From: Haloglycomyces albus DSM 45210
GTDB taxonomy: Bacteria > Actinomycetota > Actinomycetes > Mycobacteriales > Micromonosporaceae
Assembly (NCBI RefSeq): GCF_000527155.1
Contig: NZ_AZUQ01000001.1
Location: 1,482,554-1,546,553, forward strand
DNA: 64,000 bases
Direction of reading: 5' to 3'
In this document: in pieces, positions 37,537-47,562 of the stretch
How the letters are laid out: every line of letters begins with the position of its first letter
Numbering within the stretch: position 1 is the stretch's first letter
Program-made: the position numbers and the translations under genes
Notes under the pieces: model-generated
What the model saw: the letters and a program-made list of their open reading frames with translations, nothing else
What the model was told of the DNA's origin: nothing
Database searches by the model: none

Positions 37537-37559
37537 GTCTGGAAGACCCCAACGCGTAA
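37359..37559 (+). CDS. Small conserved actinobacterial protein
   Basis: 66 residues opening MAWTWKFEDPDG and containing GDAETWLGDIWRDL and a closing EVYRMSLED, a pattern I recall from many small actinobacterial hypothetical proteins. No function known. It overlaps the 3' end of the beta-helix gene by 178 bp in a different frame. No clear ribosome site is seen, and TAAAGT lies eight bases before the ATG, so a leaderless transcript is possible. A hairpin follows. Confidence 0.75.
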   Translation: MAWTWKFEDPDGTAIEIESEEHDNQGDAETWLGDIWRDLREKGASAAVLFDKDTEVYRMSLEDPNA

Positions 37560-37575
37560 GAATTCCACACGACAG

Positions 37576-37598
37576 GGGAGGTCACTCGGTGACCTCCC
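37576..37598. terminator. Hairpin between convergent genes
   Basis: Ten-bp perfect stem GGGAGGTCAC with three-base loop, between the small gene ending 37559 and the CBS gene ending 37612. No T-run on either side, so a terminator role is likely but not certain. Confidence 0.5.
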
Positions 37599-37611
37599 GA
37601 TAAAAACACTT

Positions 37612-38040
37612 CTAGTTGTTGGGTGGGGCGGCGTAAACGCGTTCCACAAACTCGGCCACCTCGTCTTCGCTCAAATGCTGCGCGATGTCGGCTTCTGAGA
37701 TCATGCCGACCAACTTGCGATTGTCCAGTACCGGAACGCGGCGAACGGAGTTGTCCTCCATCATCTGCAGGCAATCGTGTATTTCGGTTTCGGCCTCCAC
37801 CCAGATAAGTCGATCGTCGGCCAGTTGACCGGCCGTGACTGTATTGGGGTCGTGGCCTCCGGCAATGCATTTGACCACGATATCGCGATCGGTGATGATG
37901 CCGTGCAGTCGATTGTCATTGCCGCAAATGGGAAGTGCCCCGACATGGTCGTCGCGCATCCGTTGGGCGGCCTCGCTCAACGATTCATTGGCATCGACGC
38001 ACTCCGCGTTGTTGTGCATGATGTCGCGGGCGGTCATCAT
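37612..38040 (-). CDS. CBS-pair domain protein (Hrp1-like)
   Basis: 142 residues made of two CBS domains: the first spans RDIMHNNAECVDANESL to GIITDRDIVVKCI, the second WVEAETEIHDCLQMM to VGMISEADIAQHL. Such stand-alone CBS proteins bind adenine nucleotides; hypoxic response protein 1 of mycobacteria is the best known relative. Start ATG with GAGGAGG upstream. The protein is cytosolic. Single gene. Confidence 0.9.
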   Translation of the reverse strand: MMTARDIMHNNAECVDANESLSEAAQRMRDDHVGALPICGNDNRLHGIITDRDIVVKCIAGGHDPNTVTAGQLADDRLIWVEAETEIHDCLQMMEDNSVRRVPVLDNRKLVGMISEADIAQHLSEDEVAEFVERVYAAPPNN

Positions 38041-38528
38041 GGCTTCTTCCTCCTCATAACGTCCTCATTGCGGCTTATCGGACCGTTCCCGACGCCTGAA
38101 TGAGAAATATTCAACACTTCTTCTTGTCAGTGTGGCGGAAAAACGCCGATCAGAGGCCGGTTATAAAAAACCAACCATCGCGCTGGTCGTGTTGTCGCGT
38201 TTTGGCCGTTTCGAGGCCGACCTCCGCCGGTTCCGCGTCATAGTTCTGGGTGTGGTGGCCGACGGCGGTTTGACCATTGAACGGTCGCACGTATCGAGCG
38301 TCCTAGGGCGATTCGAGTTCGGTTAGGTGTTCAGGGGCAAGATGGGTGGCGGCAGGAAGGTTGACGTAGTCGTAACTATGTTCGATACGTCCGGGAATAC
38401 CTGCCCATTTGAGTTCGGGCGTACGGTTATCGCTGTTCAGCGACTTCCCCGCGTTCTCCGTGGTATTCGGCTTGTGTATGGGTGTCCCAGGTCCAGTGGT
38501 CATCGGTCTTATAGCAACCACTGACCGA
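38041..38528. other. 490-bp gene-free stretch at the edge of the accessory island
   Basis: Contains the CBS promoter region and the 3' side of the membrane protein gene. No gene recognised; base composition becomes more AT-rich from here to about 47.6 kb. Confidence 0.4.
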
Positions 38529-38921
38529 CTATCGACGTTCCCATGGAGGTAGAAGCCATCTGGGTTTTCCTTTGAGAATGAGGGTAAACATGGCAACGGT
38601 AGTTCCGACGAGCAGAATGATGAGGATAAGCAGAACTGCCGTCAATATCAAAAGCACCGCCCCATCGGAGAAGTCGGATTGGAGGACGATCGGAATGACG
38701 ATAAAGAGCATCAGGAGGTATATCGACAAGGTGGTCATCGGGGCATAACCGCGATACCAGTACCTGAGAGATCGACCGTACTTTTCCATCTGCCGTGACC
38801 GCCGGTGCAGCAGCTTCATGATTCGTGCGTTGCCGGTCCAGACCAGAATTCCTAGAACTGTGGTCGCGATCAGCGCTGCGATAAATATGGCACTTATGAT
38901 CATGCCAGTAGTACTATCCAT
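38529..38921 (-). CDS. Small membrane protein, three TM segments
   Basis: 130 residues, unrecognised. Hydrophobic segments at about 5-25, 63-82 and 88-112, with a basic loop (HRRSRQMEKYGRS) between the first and second and a basic C-terminus. Start ATG 38921 with AGGAA eight bases upstream; an open frame to 39152 has no support and overlaps the lipoprotein gene. Base use is less GC-rich than core genes here. Confidence 0.65.
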   Translation of the reverse strand: MDSTTGMIISAIFIAALIATTVLGILVWTGNARIMKLLHRRSRQMEKYGRSLRYWYRGYAPMTTLSIYLLMLFIVIPIVLQSDFSDGAVLLILTAVLLILIILLVGTTVAMFTLILKGKPRWLLPPWERR

Positions 38922-39097
38922 AGCAATATTCCTGTTAGGGGCGGGCATTCCGGGCGTCGGTGGTAAAACTACGGCGATATCGGAGTGTAGGTGATCGCCT
39001 GAACCACCAGATATTTGGATCATACGTCCGACTCTGATTACCCATCCGAGGTAGGTGGCTGCAGGCAAAGGGCTCCGCACACCGCATTGGTAATGGC

Positions 39098-39802
39098 CTA
39101 CTCGGCAGCGAAACGTTCGATCAAATCGTCGATGGATGAGACAGAGCCCCATGCATCACCGAGCTCATCATGAGAAACCCCTACTCCAGTTATGGTGTCG
39201 TCTGATTCGGCTTGAAACCACATCCAGCCCGGTCCCGATTGGTATATGGGTGCGTCTTCGGGGATATCGGCAGGGCGATTGATAGTTACATCGTCCAAGT
39301 CCGTATAGGGATCCCGTTGCGACGCTTCGACACCGGCCATGACAATACGAAGTCCAATTCCCGCGTCGTCCAGCGTGGTCATCGTTCCATGACCGTGAAG
39401 TGACTGGTACAGGTAAATCGATTCGGCCGAATCATTGAGTCCCATGAGGTTTTGATCGACTGTGACTTCCAATATGATCGATTCGGTCGGTGTTTGGAAG
39501 TCTTCTAGAGTCATGTCGTTGTCTTCTTGATATTCGGGGTCGTGGAACTTATCGTGGTCGAAGCTCAAACCCTCGTGGACTGCGATGATCGACCCCGAAA
39601 CAATCACGTCTGCAGTCTCGGCAGCATGTTCCGGCGACACCATCGGTTGGTAGTCGATGTCTTCTGACCCCGTGAGCTGCGAGGTGAAATCACGTGCCTT
39701 CGGGCTCGAATCTGCTTCCGCTGTGTCAGGTGCGCTGGTACAGGCGGTCAGCGTGATGGTGAGAAGGCTTGCGACGAGGGCGATGCTGTAGCGATTCACC
39801 AT
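39098..39802 (-). CDS. Lipoprotein, unknown function
   Basis: 234 residues. Signal peptide with lipobox ITLTAC (Cys at about 20), then an Asp/Ser linker and a soluble acidic domain. The segment ADVIVSGSIIAVHEG followed by strands with TESIILEVTVDQ suggests a small beta-barrel-like fold, but no family is recognised. Start ATG 39802 with GGAGG. Probably anchored on the outer face of the membrane. Confidence 0.72.
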   Translation of the reverse strand: MVNRYSIALVASLLTITLTACTSAPDTAEADSSPKARDFTSQLTGSEDIDYQPMVSPEHAAETADVIVSGSIIAVHEGLSFDHDKFHDPEYQEDNDMTLEDFQTPTESIILEVTVDQNLMGLNDSAESIYLYQSLHGHGTMTTLDDAGIGLRIVMAGVEASQRDPYTDLDDVTINRPADIPEDAPIYQSGPGWMWFQAESDDTITGVGVSHDELGDAWGSVSSIDDLIERFAAE

Positions 39803-40251
39803 TTGTCCTCCGTGTGCACGATAGGGGTTGCAGGTATGCCGACATCCATTGGAGATGTCAACGCCGTTGTGTACTTCTCGGCTAGCCAAATGCACACATC
39901 AACGTCGGGTAGGGTAGCCGCAATGTTGATACCGTGCCAACACTCGTGAATCGGCACGATACGAATTCACCCATGCTCACAATGGCCCACCGGCCGGAGT
40001 GTTTGACTCCCATTCCAGTAAGCGTTCGTCCTAGTTCGACGTCTTAAGATGTGATCCGGTTTCGTCGTCGAGTGTGTTACTGAAAGCGTGGCGCATAGCG
40101 CGGCAGCTCGACTTCACAGGGCGCAGTGAGCCCCAACGCCTCGCGGGTGATCTTTCAGCCCCGCCCTTAAGGAACATAGACAATTCCGTTGCGCCTCAAG
40201 GAGAACAGTATTATTGTTAATTGTCCTGTCAATGATAGGAAGGACAGAACG
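39803..40251. other. 450-bp gene-free stretch
   Basis: Between divergent lipoprotein and glycosidase genes; should hold both promoters. No other feature recognised. Confidence 0.4.
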
Positions 40252-41871
40252 TTGCGAGATACGATCAAGTCAATTGCGCTCGCAAGTACTGCCGCGATTG
40301 CCATACCGCTGGTCCCCGCACCGGCGGCAGCGCAGCAGGAAAGTACCGTCGAAGAGATCGCCCCTGGTGTGGTGCACGAGACCTACACCTACAAGGGGCA
40401 ACCTGTCAATCAACTGTCCGTCAGCATTGTTGAAGACCATATCAGTGCTGACGTCCTTGTTCCCGACTCCATTGCCCACACGGAGAAGCCCTCGTTGATG
40501 GCCGAGCAGGCCGAGGCGACGGCCGTGGTCAATGGTGACTTCTTCAATAATAGCGAGGACGACTGGCCTCGTTATACCGATGCCCCGGTCGGCCCGATGA
40601 TTACCGACAACGCCGACCTGTTTCCGTCGCTTTCATTCACCGGACAAACGTATGTCAAGGGTGCAGTTCCTGGGAAGCAGCGTATGGGCCCCGGGCGCCC
40701 AGAGGGTTCACCGAACGAAAGCGCCTTGGCTTTCCAAGACGGTCAGCCGATCATGACGGAATTCCATGTCCAAGGAACGATTGACACCAACCGAGGTAAC
40801 CATGTCCTTGAAGGAGTCAATCAATACGGCCTTGCTCACGACAGCATCGGATATTTCGATTCCGGCTGGGGTGCAACAGATCGTTACCGAGCCGTCTGCG
40901 GCGACTATGACGACAGGACTAAGCCTTGTAGCGAGAACATCCACGACGTTCTCGTGCGTGACGGCGTTGTGGTTGGAATCGACGATATCGTTCCTCCTGT
41001 TGAACCAGGTGCCTATACTCCGTTCGAGCATTACCGAAACATACGCGACAACGAGTTCATTCTGCTCGCTCGTGACGATGCGGCCGATTGGCTACGGACG
41101 CTTGAGCCTGGAGACGAAGTGACTCCTAATTGGTCGCTTGACTCCCCTGACGGACCGGTCGATACGGCGATCGGAGGGATGCCGATCGTGCGTGACGGTG
41201 CGTTGGTACCTGGACTTCCTGAGGCCGACTATGATGACGGTGAGCTGGACCAGCCCAAGAACGCCGCCGTGCGTACCGCTGTTGGATACAATGCCGGAGC
41301 CAATGTTCTTTACATGGTCACAGTCGGTGAAACCGATGGCCGAGGAGTCACCCTTCGCGAACTAGGCGATCTGATGATCGATCTAGGCGCAGTCGATGCG
41401 CTCAATTTCGACGGAGGTGGTTCGACGATGATGGGAACCGCCACAGATGACGGATCGATCGAGGTGCGTAACGATCCGACCGACTTCTTTGGCGAACGCT
41501 CCGTGGCTAACGCTTTGGCTATCTTCGCCACCGATGAACGAGTCTCCTACATGGAAGGGCGCTGGAAACTCCAGAACGGCAGCCCCTTTGCCCCCTCATT
41601 GCTTGTTGACGAACGGGGCGCCACTCGATATATCGGACACAACTCCAGCGAGTTTTTCGGGCCTTTGAAGGTCTCATCGGCATCCTCGGCTGCTCAATGG
41701 GAGATGTCGGCTGACTTTCAGGAGTACTCGTATCTGGATGACACCATTAGCGACGGTTTCACTTTCACTTTGAACGTTGAAACAGATTCGCCTAACCTGA
41801 CGCCGCAACCCGGCGATCAATTCGTCGATTCGGATGGGAATGTCTGGGAGCGGCAGGAAGAAGAGCAATAA
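40252..41871 (+). CDS. Secreted phosphodiester glycosidase (NAGPA-type) domain protein
   Basis: 539 residues. I take TTG 40252, preceded by AGGAAGGACAG; the frame is open to 40189. A signal peptide ends at PAAAQQ. The catalytic domain matches the NAGPA family: ATAVVNGDFFN at about 100, a central GGMPIVRDG, AAVRTAVGY, and NFDGGGSTMM at about 405. The family removes GlcNAc from phosphodiester-linked GlcNAc in animals and acts on phosphosugar linkages in bacteria. A C-terminal segment after about 450 is not recognised. Likely acts outside the cell on a wall polymer; the substrate is unknown. Confidence 0.85.
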   Translation: MRDTIKSIALASTAAIAIPLVPAPAAAQQESTVEEIAPGVVHETYTYKGQPVNQLSVSIVEDHISADVLVPDSIAHTEKPSLMAEQAEATAVVNGDFFNNSEDDWPRYTDAPVGPMITDNADLFPSLSFTGQTYVKGAVPGKQRMGPGRPEGSPNESALAFQDGQPIMTEFHVQGTIDTNRGNHVLEGVNQYGLAHDSIGYFDSGWGATDRYRAVCGDYDDRTKPCSENIHDVLVRDGVVVGIDDIVPPVEPGAYTPFEHYRNIRDNEFILLARDDAADWLRTLEPGDEVTPNWSLDSPDGPVDTAIGGMPIVRDGALVPGLPEADYDDGELDQPKNAAVRTAVGYNAGANVLYMVTVGETDGRGVTLRELGDLMIDLGAVDALNFDGGGSTMMGTATDDGSIEVRNDPTDFFGERSVANALAIFATDERVSYMEGRWKLQNGSPFAPSLLVDERGATRYIGHNSSEFFGPLKVSSASSAAQWEMSADFQEYSYLDDTISDGFTFTLNVETDSPNLTPQPGDQFVDSDGNVWERQEEEQ

Positions 41872-42216
41872 TACGTTCTGCGCTGTTGACAAGGACGGTA
41901 TAACAACGATTGGACGCATTTGAGAGGTTCCGGCGTGATCGGGGGTGGCCTTTGGGCACCCCCTGCATCCGGTGAGTCTTGAATGGGATTAATGGGCGGG
42001 CCCGCAGCAGCTCGCCCATTTCACCGTTGGCCACCCGCTTTCAGGGCGCGGAGTCTCCACGGTGGTCAACGATGAAGTGTCCTATGACTACGATCCACGT
42101 AGGTCGCCTCCACAGTGCTGCCGATGGATGCATATGCCGGATCGGCAATCGGGGTGGAATACGGGTGAGCGGCCTACTTTGCACGATTGGTAGATCTCGG
42201 CATAGCCATGCGCTAC
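41872..42216. other. 345-bp gene-free stretch with weak GC hairpin
   Basis: GGGGTGGCC-TTT-GGGCACCCC-like hairpin at about 41942-41962 could end the glycosidase transcript; no T-run. Nothing else recognised. Confidence 0.4.
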
Positions 42217-42681
42217 TCAGAGTCCGATGTTTCGCTTGTGCCCAACATACTGGCCCGTATCAGGGAAACCCGAACGGACGAGCTCGCTAAACTTATAGGT
42301 AAAGCCGTAGTCTGTCAGCTCTTCTATAGGAACAAATCGGACGGCTGTGATCGTATTGTCGTCATGTTCATTGGTCGGAAGCCGCTCCTCTCCGCCGAGA
42401 TAATTCATCTGCAACATAAAGTGGACGATTGGGGGAGTACGCTCTGGAAAGTCTGATACGTACAGGAGACGATCGACGTTTGCTTCGATGCCTGTCTCTT
42501 CAAGGATTTCCCGCGCGGCTGCTTCGCCGATAGCTTCGCCTGTCTCAAGGTGTCCACCTGGTAGAGACCATGACCGGCCTTTATCCACCCGTTGTCTCAC
42601 AAGAAGAAGTCGGTTATCACGTATGAGTACACCGGTTACACGGATATTGATGGCATATTCGGGATGGAATTCGTTAGGCAT
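42217..42681 (-). CDS. NUDIX hydrolase
   Basis: 154 residues. The Nudix box is complete: GGHLETGEAIGEAAAREI with REILEETGI. The family splits nucleoside diphosphates linked to another group; the substrate cannot be told. Start ATG 42681 with AGGAAA upstream. Single gene inside the island, next to acetyltransferase genes. Confidence 0.9.
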   Translation of the reverse strand: MPNEFHPEYAINIRVTGVLIRDNRLLLVRQRVDKGRSWSLPGGHLETGEAIGEAAAREILEETGIEANVDRLLYVSDFPERTPPIVHFMLQMNYLGGEERLPTNEHDDNTITAVRFVPIEELTDYGFTYKFSELVRSGFPDTGQYVGHKRNIGL

Positions 42682-42839
42682 GGTAGTTGCGCTTTCCTAG
42701 GTAGGGTGATGACAAACAAGCATAGAGTCTGACGTATGTTGAATGATCCTGACTGTGGTAGTGGATTGACCGTGATGTCGCCAAGGGATTTTGGGTTGGG
42801 GTGGGAACAATCAAGGTCGGTCAATGCAGCCGGTTGGGA

Positions 42840-43869
42840 CTATTCATGTTTCTTTTGGAAGACACCCATTTTGCCGTATAGGCGGTAGCCGATGGCTTCA
42901 TTGATCGCGATCATATGATCGTTGACAGTGGCGTTACCGGTGATGACGTATTTCATGTGAGGGCGGTAGCTTTTCAGTAGCCGCTGGTTGGCGATCTTGA
43001 CCAGCAATCCGAGGCGATGTCCTCGGTGACGGGAGTCGACGACGGTGTTACCGTGTCGTGCCCAGGCTTCGCTGGCCGCTGGAACCGAGATGCTTGAATC
43101 GGCCACCACTGTGTCGCTCTGGCGGTGTAGTGCGATGGTTCGGATAGTCAGGTCACCGCGTCGAAGTTGCTCGGTCTGCTCGCGCCTGACGCGGGAACTG
43201 TCTATATTGGCGAGCTGCAGATCCCAGTCCTCAAATGGCATATCGGTGATAAGGAATTCCTCCATGCGGGCGATCCCGGCAAGATACCTTTTCGGAATCA
43301 TGCCAATCCCGCTGACGATCTCGTAGTCGTACGTTTTGGATTCGGCTTCCGCCTTCAACTGGTCGATTCTGCCTTCATCGACCGCTTGCAACTCAACTCG
43401 ACGTATATCCTGGGTGTTAACGTCACTGTATCCGAGACTGGCGCCGAATGGAACGGCCGTGTCGGGCACTCCGGTTTCTCCGTCGGGTAATACTGCACAC
43501 GTTTGAAGAGAGGTGCGATTCTCCTCCCGAGCAACGGCTTCCAGGAACCTGATGAACCGGCGTCCAATACCACGACGACGGTGTTCGGAGGTGGGCCTGC
43601 AGCTCGAAGTCAAGAATATGCGTGTTGTTGGCATCGGCGAGAAGATCCTCAGTCCACGCAACGGCTTTTCCATCAGTGAACGCCAGCCAACGACGGGTAC
43701 GAGAGTAGTATTCACCTTCTAACGGGCCAACCAAAGTTCTGGTCTCACTGTAAGGCGGCAGCCGAGAAAAGTCGTGTTTGTCCAACGTCGCCATCAGGCT
43801 GAACCAGTCGTCAAGGTGCTAGGGTTTATTGCGGTCGAGCGGAACGATATCGAGATCGACGTTAGTCAT
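42840..43869 (-). pseudogene. Broken double-GNAT acetyltransferase, paralogue of the next gene
   Basis: The reading starts at ATG 43869 (MTNVDLDIVPLD) and matches the intact gene at 44047 throughout. It has an in-frame TAG at 43819-43821 and a one-base insertion near 43587-43590, where CTCC stands in place of a three-base codon. After the frameshift the frame continues HRRRGIGRRF to the normal end QKKHE at 42840. Two independent lesions show it is not translated whole. Confidence 0.9.
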
Positions 43870-44046
43870 ACTTCGAGGCTCGACCACTGACCTTGATCGG
43901 TCAAAGCCTTACCTGGCGGCTGGGCAAACATGCAGTCTGAAGATCGCAAGACTGCATTCTGTGCGATCTCCTCAAAGCCATCCGCATCGGGAGTCGACAT
44001 TAATCGAGTGATCCCTAATGTCACAATCGATCTAACCGTTTCAGGC

Positions 44047-45075
44047 TCATTCCAGTTTTTTCTGGAGTACGCCTTCCTTACCGTATAGGCGGTATCCGAT
44101 CGCTTCGTTGATCGTGATCATGCTGTCGTTGACCGTAGCGTTGCCGGTCACGACGTATTTCATATGGGGACGGTAGCTCTTTAGTAGCCGCTGGTTGGCG
44201 ATCTTGACCAGCAGTCCGAGGCGATGTCCCCGGTGTTCGGGATCGACAATCGTACTTCCTTGGTGAGCCCATTCCTCGCTTCCTGCGGGAACCGAGATTT
44301 TGGTCGCGGCAACCACCGCGCCACTGGAACGGTGTACTGCGATCGTCTGCAATATGAAGGAACCGCGTCGAAGTTTTTCTAGATGAAGTCGCTGAATCTG
44401 AGCCGGATCAATCTTGGCCGGGCGGAGATCCCAGTCGCCCATAGGCATATCAGTCAGCATGAACTCGTCCATTCGGGCAAGACCCTCGAGATACTTCTCT
44501 GGAATCATGCCGACCCAGTTAACGATGTCGTAATCCGTCGCCTTTGCTTCGGCCTCTTGCTTAAGACGCTCGATCTCGTCCTCATCGACCGATTGCAATT
44601 CGACCCGTCGCAGGTCCTGAGGGCTGGCGTTCGTGTAGCCAAACTTGGCTCCAAAGGGCGCGGCGGTATCTGGAATCTCGGTGTCACCATAGGGCAGTGC
44701 CACCCATGCTTGAAGTGAGGTGCGACCCTCTTCACGGGCTATGCTCTCCAGGAATTCCACAAACTGACTACCGATCCCATTGCGACGATGTTGAGGGTGT
44801 ACTTCCAGTTCGAACTCGAAGATATGCGTATTGTCGGTGTCTGGAAGTTCCACTTTGGCCCAGGCGAGAAGTTCCCCGTCGACAAATCCGAGCCAGCGTT
44901 TGGTGCGGGAGTGCTTTTCGCTCTGTACTAGTTCAGCGAGCATAGCGGTGTGGCTGGTGGGTGGGAGCTTGGAGAAATCGTGTTCCTCAACGAGATCGAG
45001 GAGATTCAGCCAGTTTTCTATGTGGTCGGGGTTAGTGGGGTCGAGTGGAACGATATCGAGCGCGACTTTAGCCAT
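44047..45075 (-). CDS. Double-GNAT acetyltransferase
   Basis: 342 residues with two GNAT folds. Acetyl-CoA motifs are VHPQHRRNGIGSQF at about 95 in the first and DPEHRGHRLGLLV at about 285 in the second. Relatives of this layout (mycothiol synthase, aminoglycoside acetylases of the Eis kind) modify small molecules, but no substrate can be named. Start ATG 45075. The pseudogene copy lies directly downstream, so the pair is a tandem duplication. Confidence 0.85.
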   Translation of the reverse strand: MAKVALDIVPLDPTNPDHIENWLNLLDLVEEHDFSKLPPTSHTAMLAELVQSEKHSRTKRWLGFVDGELLAWAKVELPDTDNTHIFEFELEVHPQHRRNGIGSQFVEFLESIAREEGRTSLQAWVALPYGDTEIPDTAAPFGAKFGYTNASPQDLRRVELQSVDEDEIERLKQEAEAKATDYDIVNWVGMIPEKYLEGLARMDEFMLTDMPMGDWDLRPAKIDPAQIQRLHLEKLRRGSFILQTIAVHRSSGAVVAATKISVPAGSEEWAHQGSTIVDPEHRGHRLGLLVKIANQRLLKSYRPHMKYVVTGNATVNDSMITINEAIGYRLYGKEGVLQKKLE

Positions 45076-45310
45076 GCTCTGAAGTCTCCGGTACCGATCA
45101 CCATTGGTCAATCGAATTTCCATTCAGGCACTGCGTTTCAACCGTTCTACATGGCACCCGGTCGATCCACCCGTATACAAGCGACATTGCATTTGAGGAG
45201 CAGAGTCAAGTATCTGACATCAAAATACGCATTCGTCTTGGCCGGCACGCGTTTGTGGCTGTTGACTTTGTGTTAGCAATACGCGACACTAACGCACGCT
45301 GAGTGATCAC

Positions 45311-46240
45311 GATGGTCATTCAGGCGTACTTAGGGAGCGTATTATGGTGGATTGTCGGGTTTAGTTTTGTCGTGTACCTGAAGTGTTCTCTCGTTCGTTG
45401 GTTAGGTATGAGCGATGACCGTAGGGCTTATCCCAGTGATATGACCGATAAGCAGTGGGAACGATCAGGCCGATGGTAGAGCCGTGGCGGGAAGCGCGCC
45501 AAAAGCGCGGACTGGGGCTTGATCGCCCCAAGCACACGTTGCGTGAGATCGTTAATGCGATCCTCTACATGAACTGTACAGGCTTCCAGCGGGCGGACCT
45601 CCCCCATAACTTCCCTCCCTATCGGACTGTCCATAACTATTATCGTGATTGGAAGAGGGAGGGGAGCTGACAAAGCGATCCATGACGCACTGTGCGCCAA
45701 GGTGAGACGCCGGTCAGGGCGAGCGCCCCGACCGACAGGCGTCATGGCGGATGCCCAGTCGGTCAAAACATCGCCCAACGTGGGCGAATCTGACCAGGGC
45801 ATTGATGTGGGAAAGAAGATCAAAGGTCTCAAACGCCATATCGTCACCGATACCATCGGTCCGAAATTGACGGGGATGGTCACCGCTGCAAACATCTCCG
45901 ATACTGCCGGTGGCCGTGACCTTGTCGAGAGGGTTGCCGTAGACCATCCGTCCGTCTCAAAGTTCCAGGTGGACAACGGATACCGAAAATCGGTGACCGA
46001 AACAGCTGAGGCGGTAGGTATCGACGTGGAAGTGACACAGAAACCCAACCAGACCAAAGGATTCGAACCGACGAGGCGGTAGCCGGTCGAACGAACCTTC
46101 GGCTCGTTCATGCAGCACCGTCGGCTGGCACGAAGATACGAAACGACCGCGCGCTCAGTCGAATCCATGGCCTATTGGCCCATGACCGACACCATGTCCC
46201 ACACCCTGCACACCGTCCCGCTCACTGCGAAATGACCGGC
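45311..46240 (+). mobile_element. Decayed IS5-family insertion sequence
   Basis: Encloses a broken DDE transposase. A possible terminal inverted repeat is GGTCATT at 45314-45320 and AATGACC at 46231-46237; it is short, so the ends are tentative. The right end overlaps the 3' end of the GyrI-like gene. Confidence 0.7.
45409..46235 (+). pseudogene. IS5-family DDE transposase, frameshifted
   Basis: Translated pieces are YPSDMTDKQWER in the first frame, then RPMVEPWREARQKRG to YRDWKREG in a second, then MADAQSVKTSPNVGES to VDNGYRKS and, after a TAG at 46079-46081, VERTFGSFMQHRRLARRYE to PLTAK. The three DDE regions are all present but split by two frameshifts and one stop, so it cannot be made as one protein. 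Confidence 0.88.
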
Positions 46241-46842
46241 TGGCGGAGGATTGTACGTTGCCTCTCCGGCTTTACCTTCCGGAAGTCGCTCAGGTAGATC
46301 TCGTGATGCCTCCCGGACATCCGTAGTCCATTATCGGGTATGAACGCCTCATGCATCTCCCTCAACACTTCTGCCTCGTCATCAAACGAACCGATATGCA
46401 GGGTCTGTACACACCGAGTTTCAGAAAGAGACTCAAAACGGATATCGTCGATCCGCGCAGGTGGTTTCGTCTTCCGCACATATTCGATGGTTGCAGTGAC
46501 CATGTCCTGCCCAATCCAATCGGGGACCATCAACATGATCGTCCAATCCCACTGCGATTTATCACGCGCCGATGTAAAGGTATCCATATCCTCAGCTGAC
46601 CACAGTCCCTCCAGCGGAGGAACAACATAGTCGCGTTCAAGTTCCCGTTTGCTGGCGAACTTCAATTTATAGGCCACTGGGTACAGTGATTTTATAGCGT
46701 CTCTAAAAGCAGGCGACGTGTTCGGGTCGCCATGTCCATCGATCATTAGGTACTGCATGTCGGGCACGTCCAAGATACGGAACTGACTGCGCCGTGCCTG
46801 GTAAGAGCCGGAAAACTTCTTAAAATCGATTTTCGTTGGCAT
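46222..46842 (-). CDS. GyrI-like small-molecule-binding domain protein
   Basis: 206 residues. Matches the GyrI-like family that shares the ligand-binding fold of MerR/AraC-type regulators: VPDMQYLMIDGHGDPN near 30, then a core with EGLWSAEDMD and DWTIMLMVPDWI, ending DFRKVKPERQRTILRQPV. No DNA-binding domain. Start ATG 46842. The stop lies within the right end of the decayed IS, with a 14-bp overlap, so the IS landed at the gene end. Confidence 0.85.
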   Translation of the reverse strand: MPTKIDFKKFSGSYQARRSQFRILDVPDMQYLMIDGHGDPNTSPAFRDAIKSLYPVAYKLKFASKRELERDYVVPPLEGLWSAEDMDTFTSARDKSQWDWTIMLMVPDWIGQDMVTATIEYVRKTKPPARIDDIRFESLSETRCVQTLHIGSFDDEAEVLREMHEAFIPDNGLRMSGRHHEIYLSDFRKVKPERQRTILRQPVISQ

Positions 46843-46929
46843 TGAACGGACACCCGAGCCGATTTTAGGCTCATTTCCTTTCTGCGCCTAAGTAGCACGA
46901 GCCGATAGTACTATCGCACGGCGACAATT

Positions 46930-47562
46930 TCAGGAACGAAACTGGTATTCATCAAGTCCGAACTCTTGTTTCGCGTCCTCAAAACGCGTTTCGATGGCCC
47001 ACCGTGAACCATCCCTGGCAATCAGATCGGTTTTTGTGTCCAGAGAGGGATGACAACACACATAAAATGCATGATCGTTGTTCTCTAGTGAACGCCTCGA
47101 GAGGACAGAACGAGTAAATCATTGTGGTGCTCTCGTATCCGGCACTAGCGCTCCCCCGACCCATTGACACTCAACCGGGCCTCGTTTGCCTTCCTCCTTG
47201 TGGCGCTGTCTCCCATCGATGCTGAGGGACCGTCGCCATCAGGTCACGTATCTCCTTCTAACGGCCCTAAACATCCGTAAGAACATGATTGCTGCGTATT
47301 TCCAGAACGTACCGTATCCTCTCGTCTTCCACGAACTGACACAACGGGGGTATAGTTCCCATACGTGCTTTTGTCAGTGGCACAACTGTAGGCAAGATGA
47401 TCATCATTAGCGTCGGCCACCATACGCACTGTGCTCTCGGGCTTGGTGATCATCCCTTGGGTAACACGCTCGGAAAGAATCCCTGCCTGATCGCACCGGT
47501 CAGGGTTCTCGACCCAGGTACGTGGTAGATAGAGTTCCGTTTTAGAACGCTTTAAATCTTAA
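46930..47562 (-). pseudogene. Remnant of an IS701/IS4-type transposase
   Basis: The fragment ELYLPRTWVENPDRCDQAGI at about 47530-47470 and, in another frame downstream, RRSLENNDHAF to SRWAIETRFEDAKQEFGLDEYQ, ending at a stop at 46930-46932, match an IS701-type transposase. The middle is shortened and out of frame. It has no start and cannot be functional. No inverted repeats were found. Confidence 0.8.

Noticed and set aside
45428-46168. 246-codon minus-strand frame in the decayed IS5 element
   Set aside because: Antisense shadow of the transposase; the plus strand shows clear DDE transposase text in broken frames.
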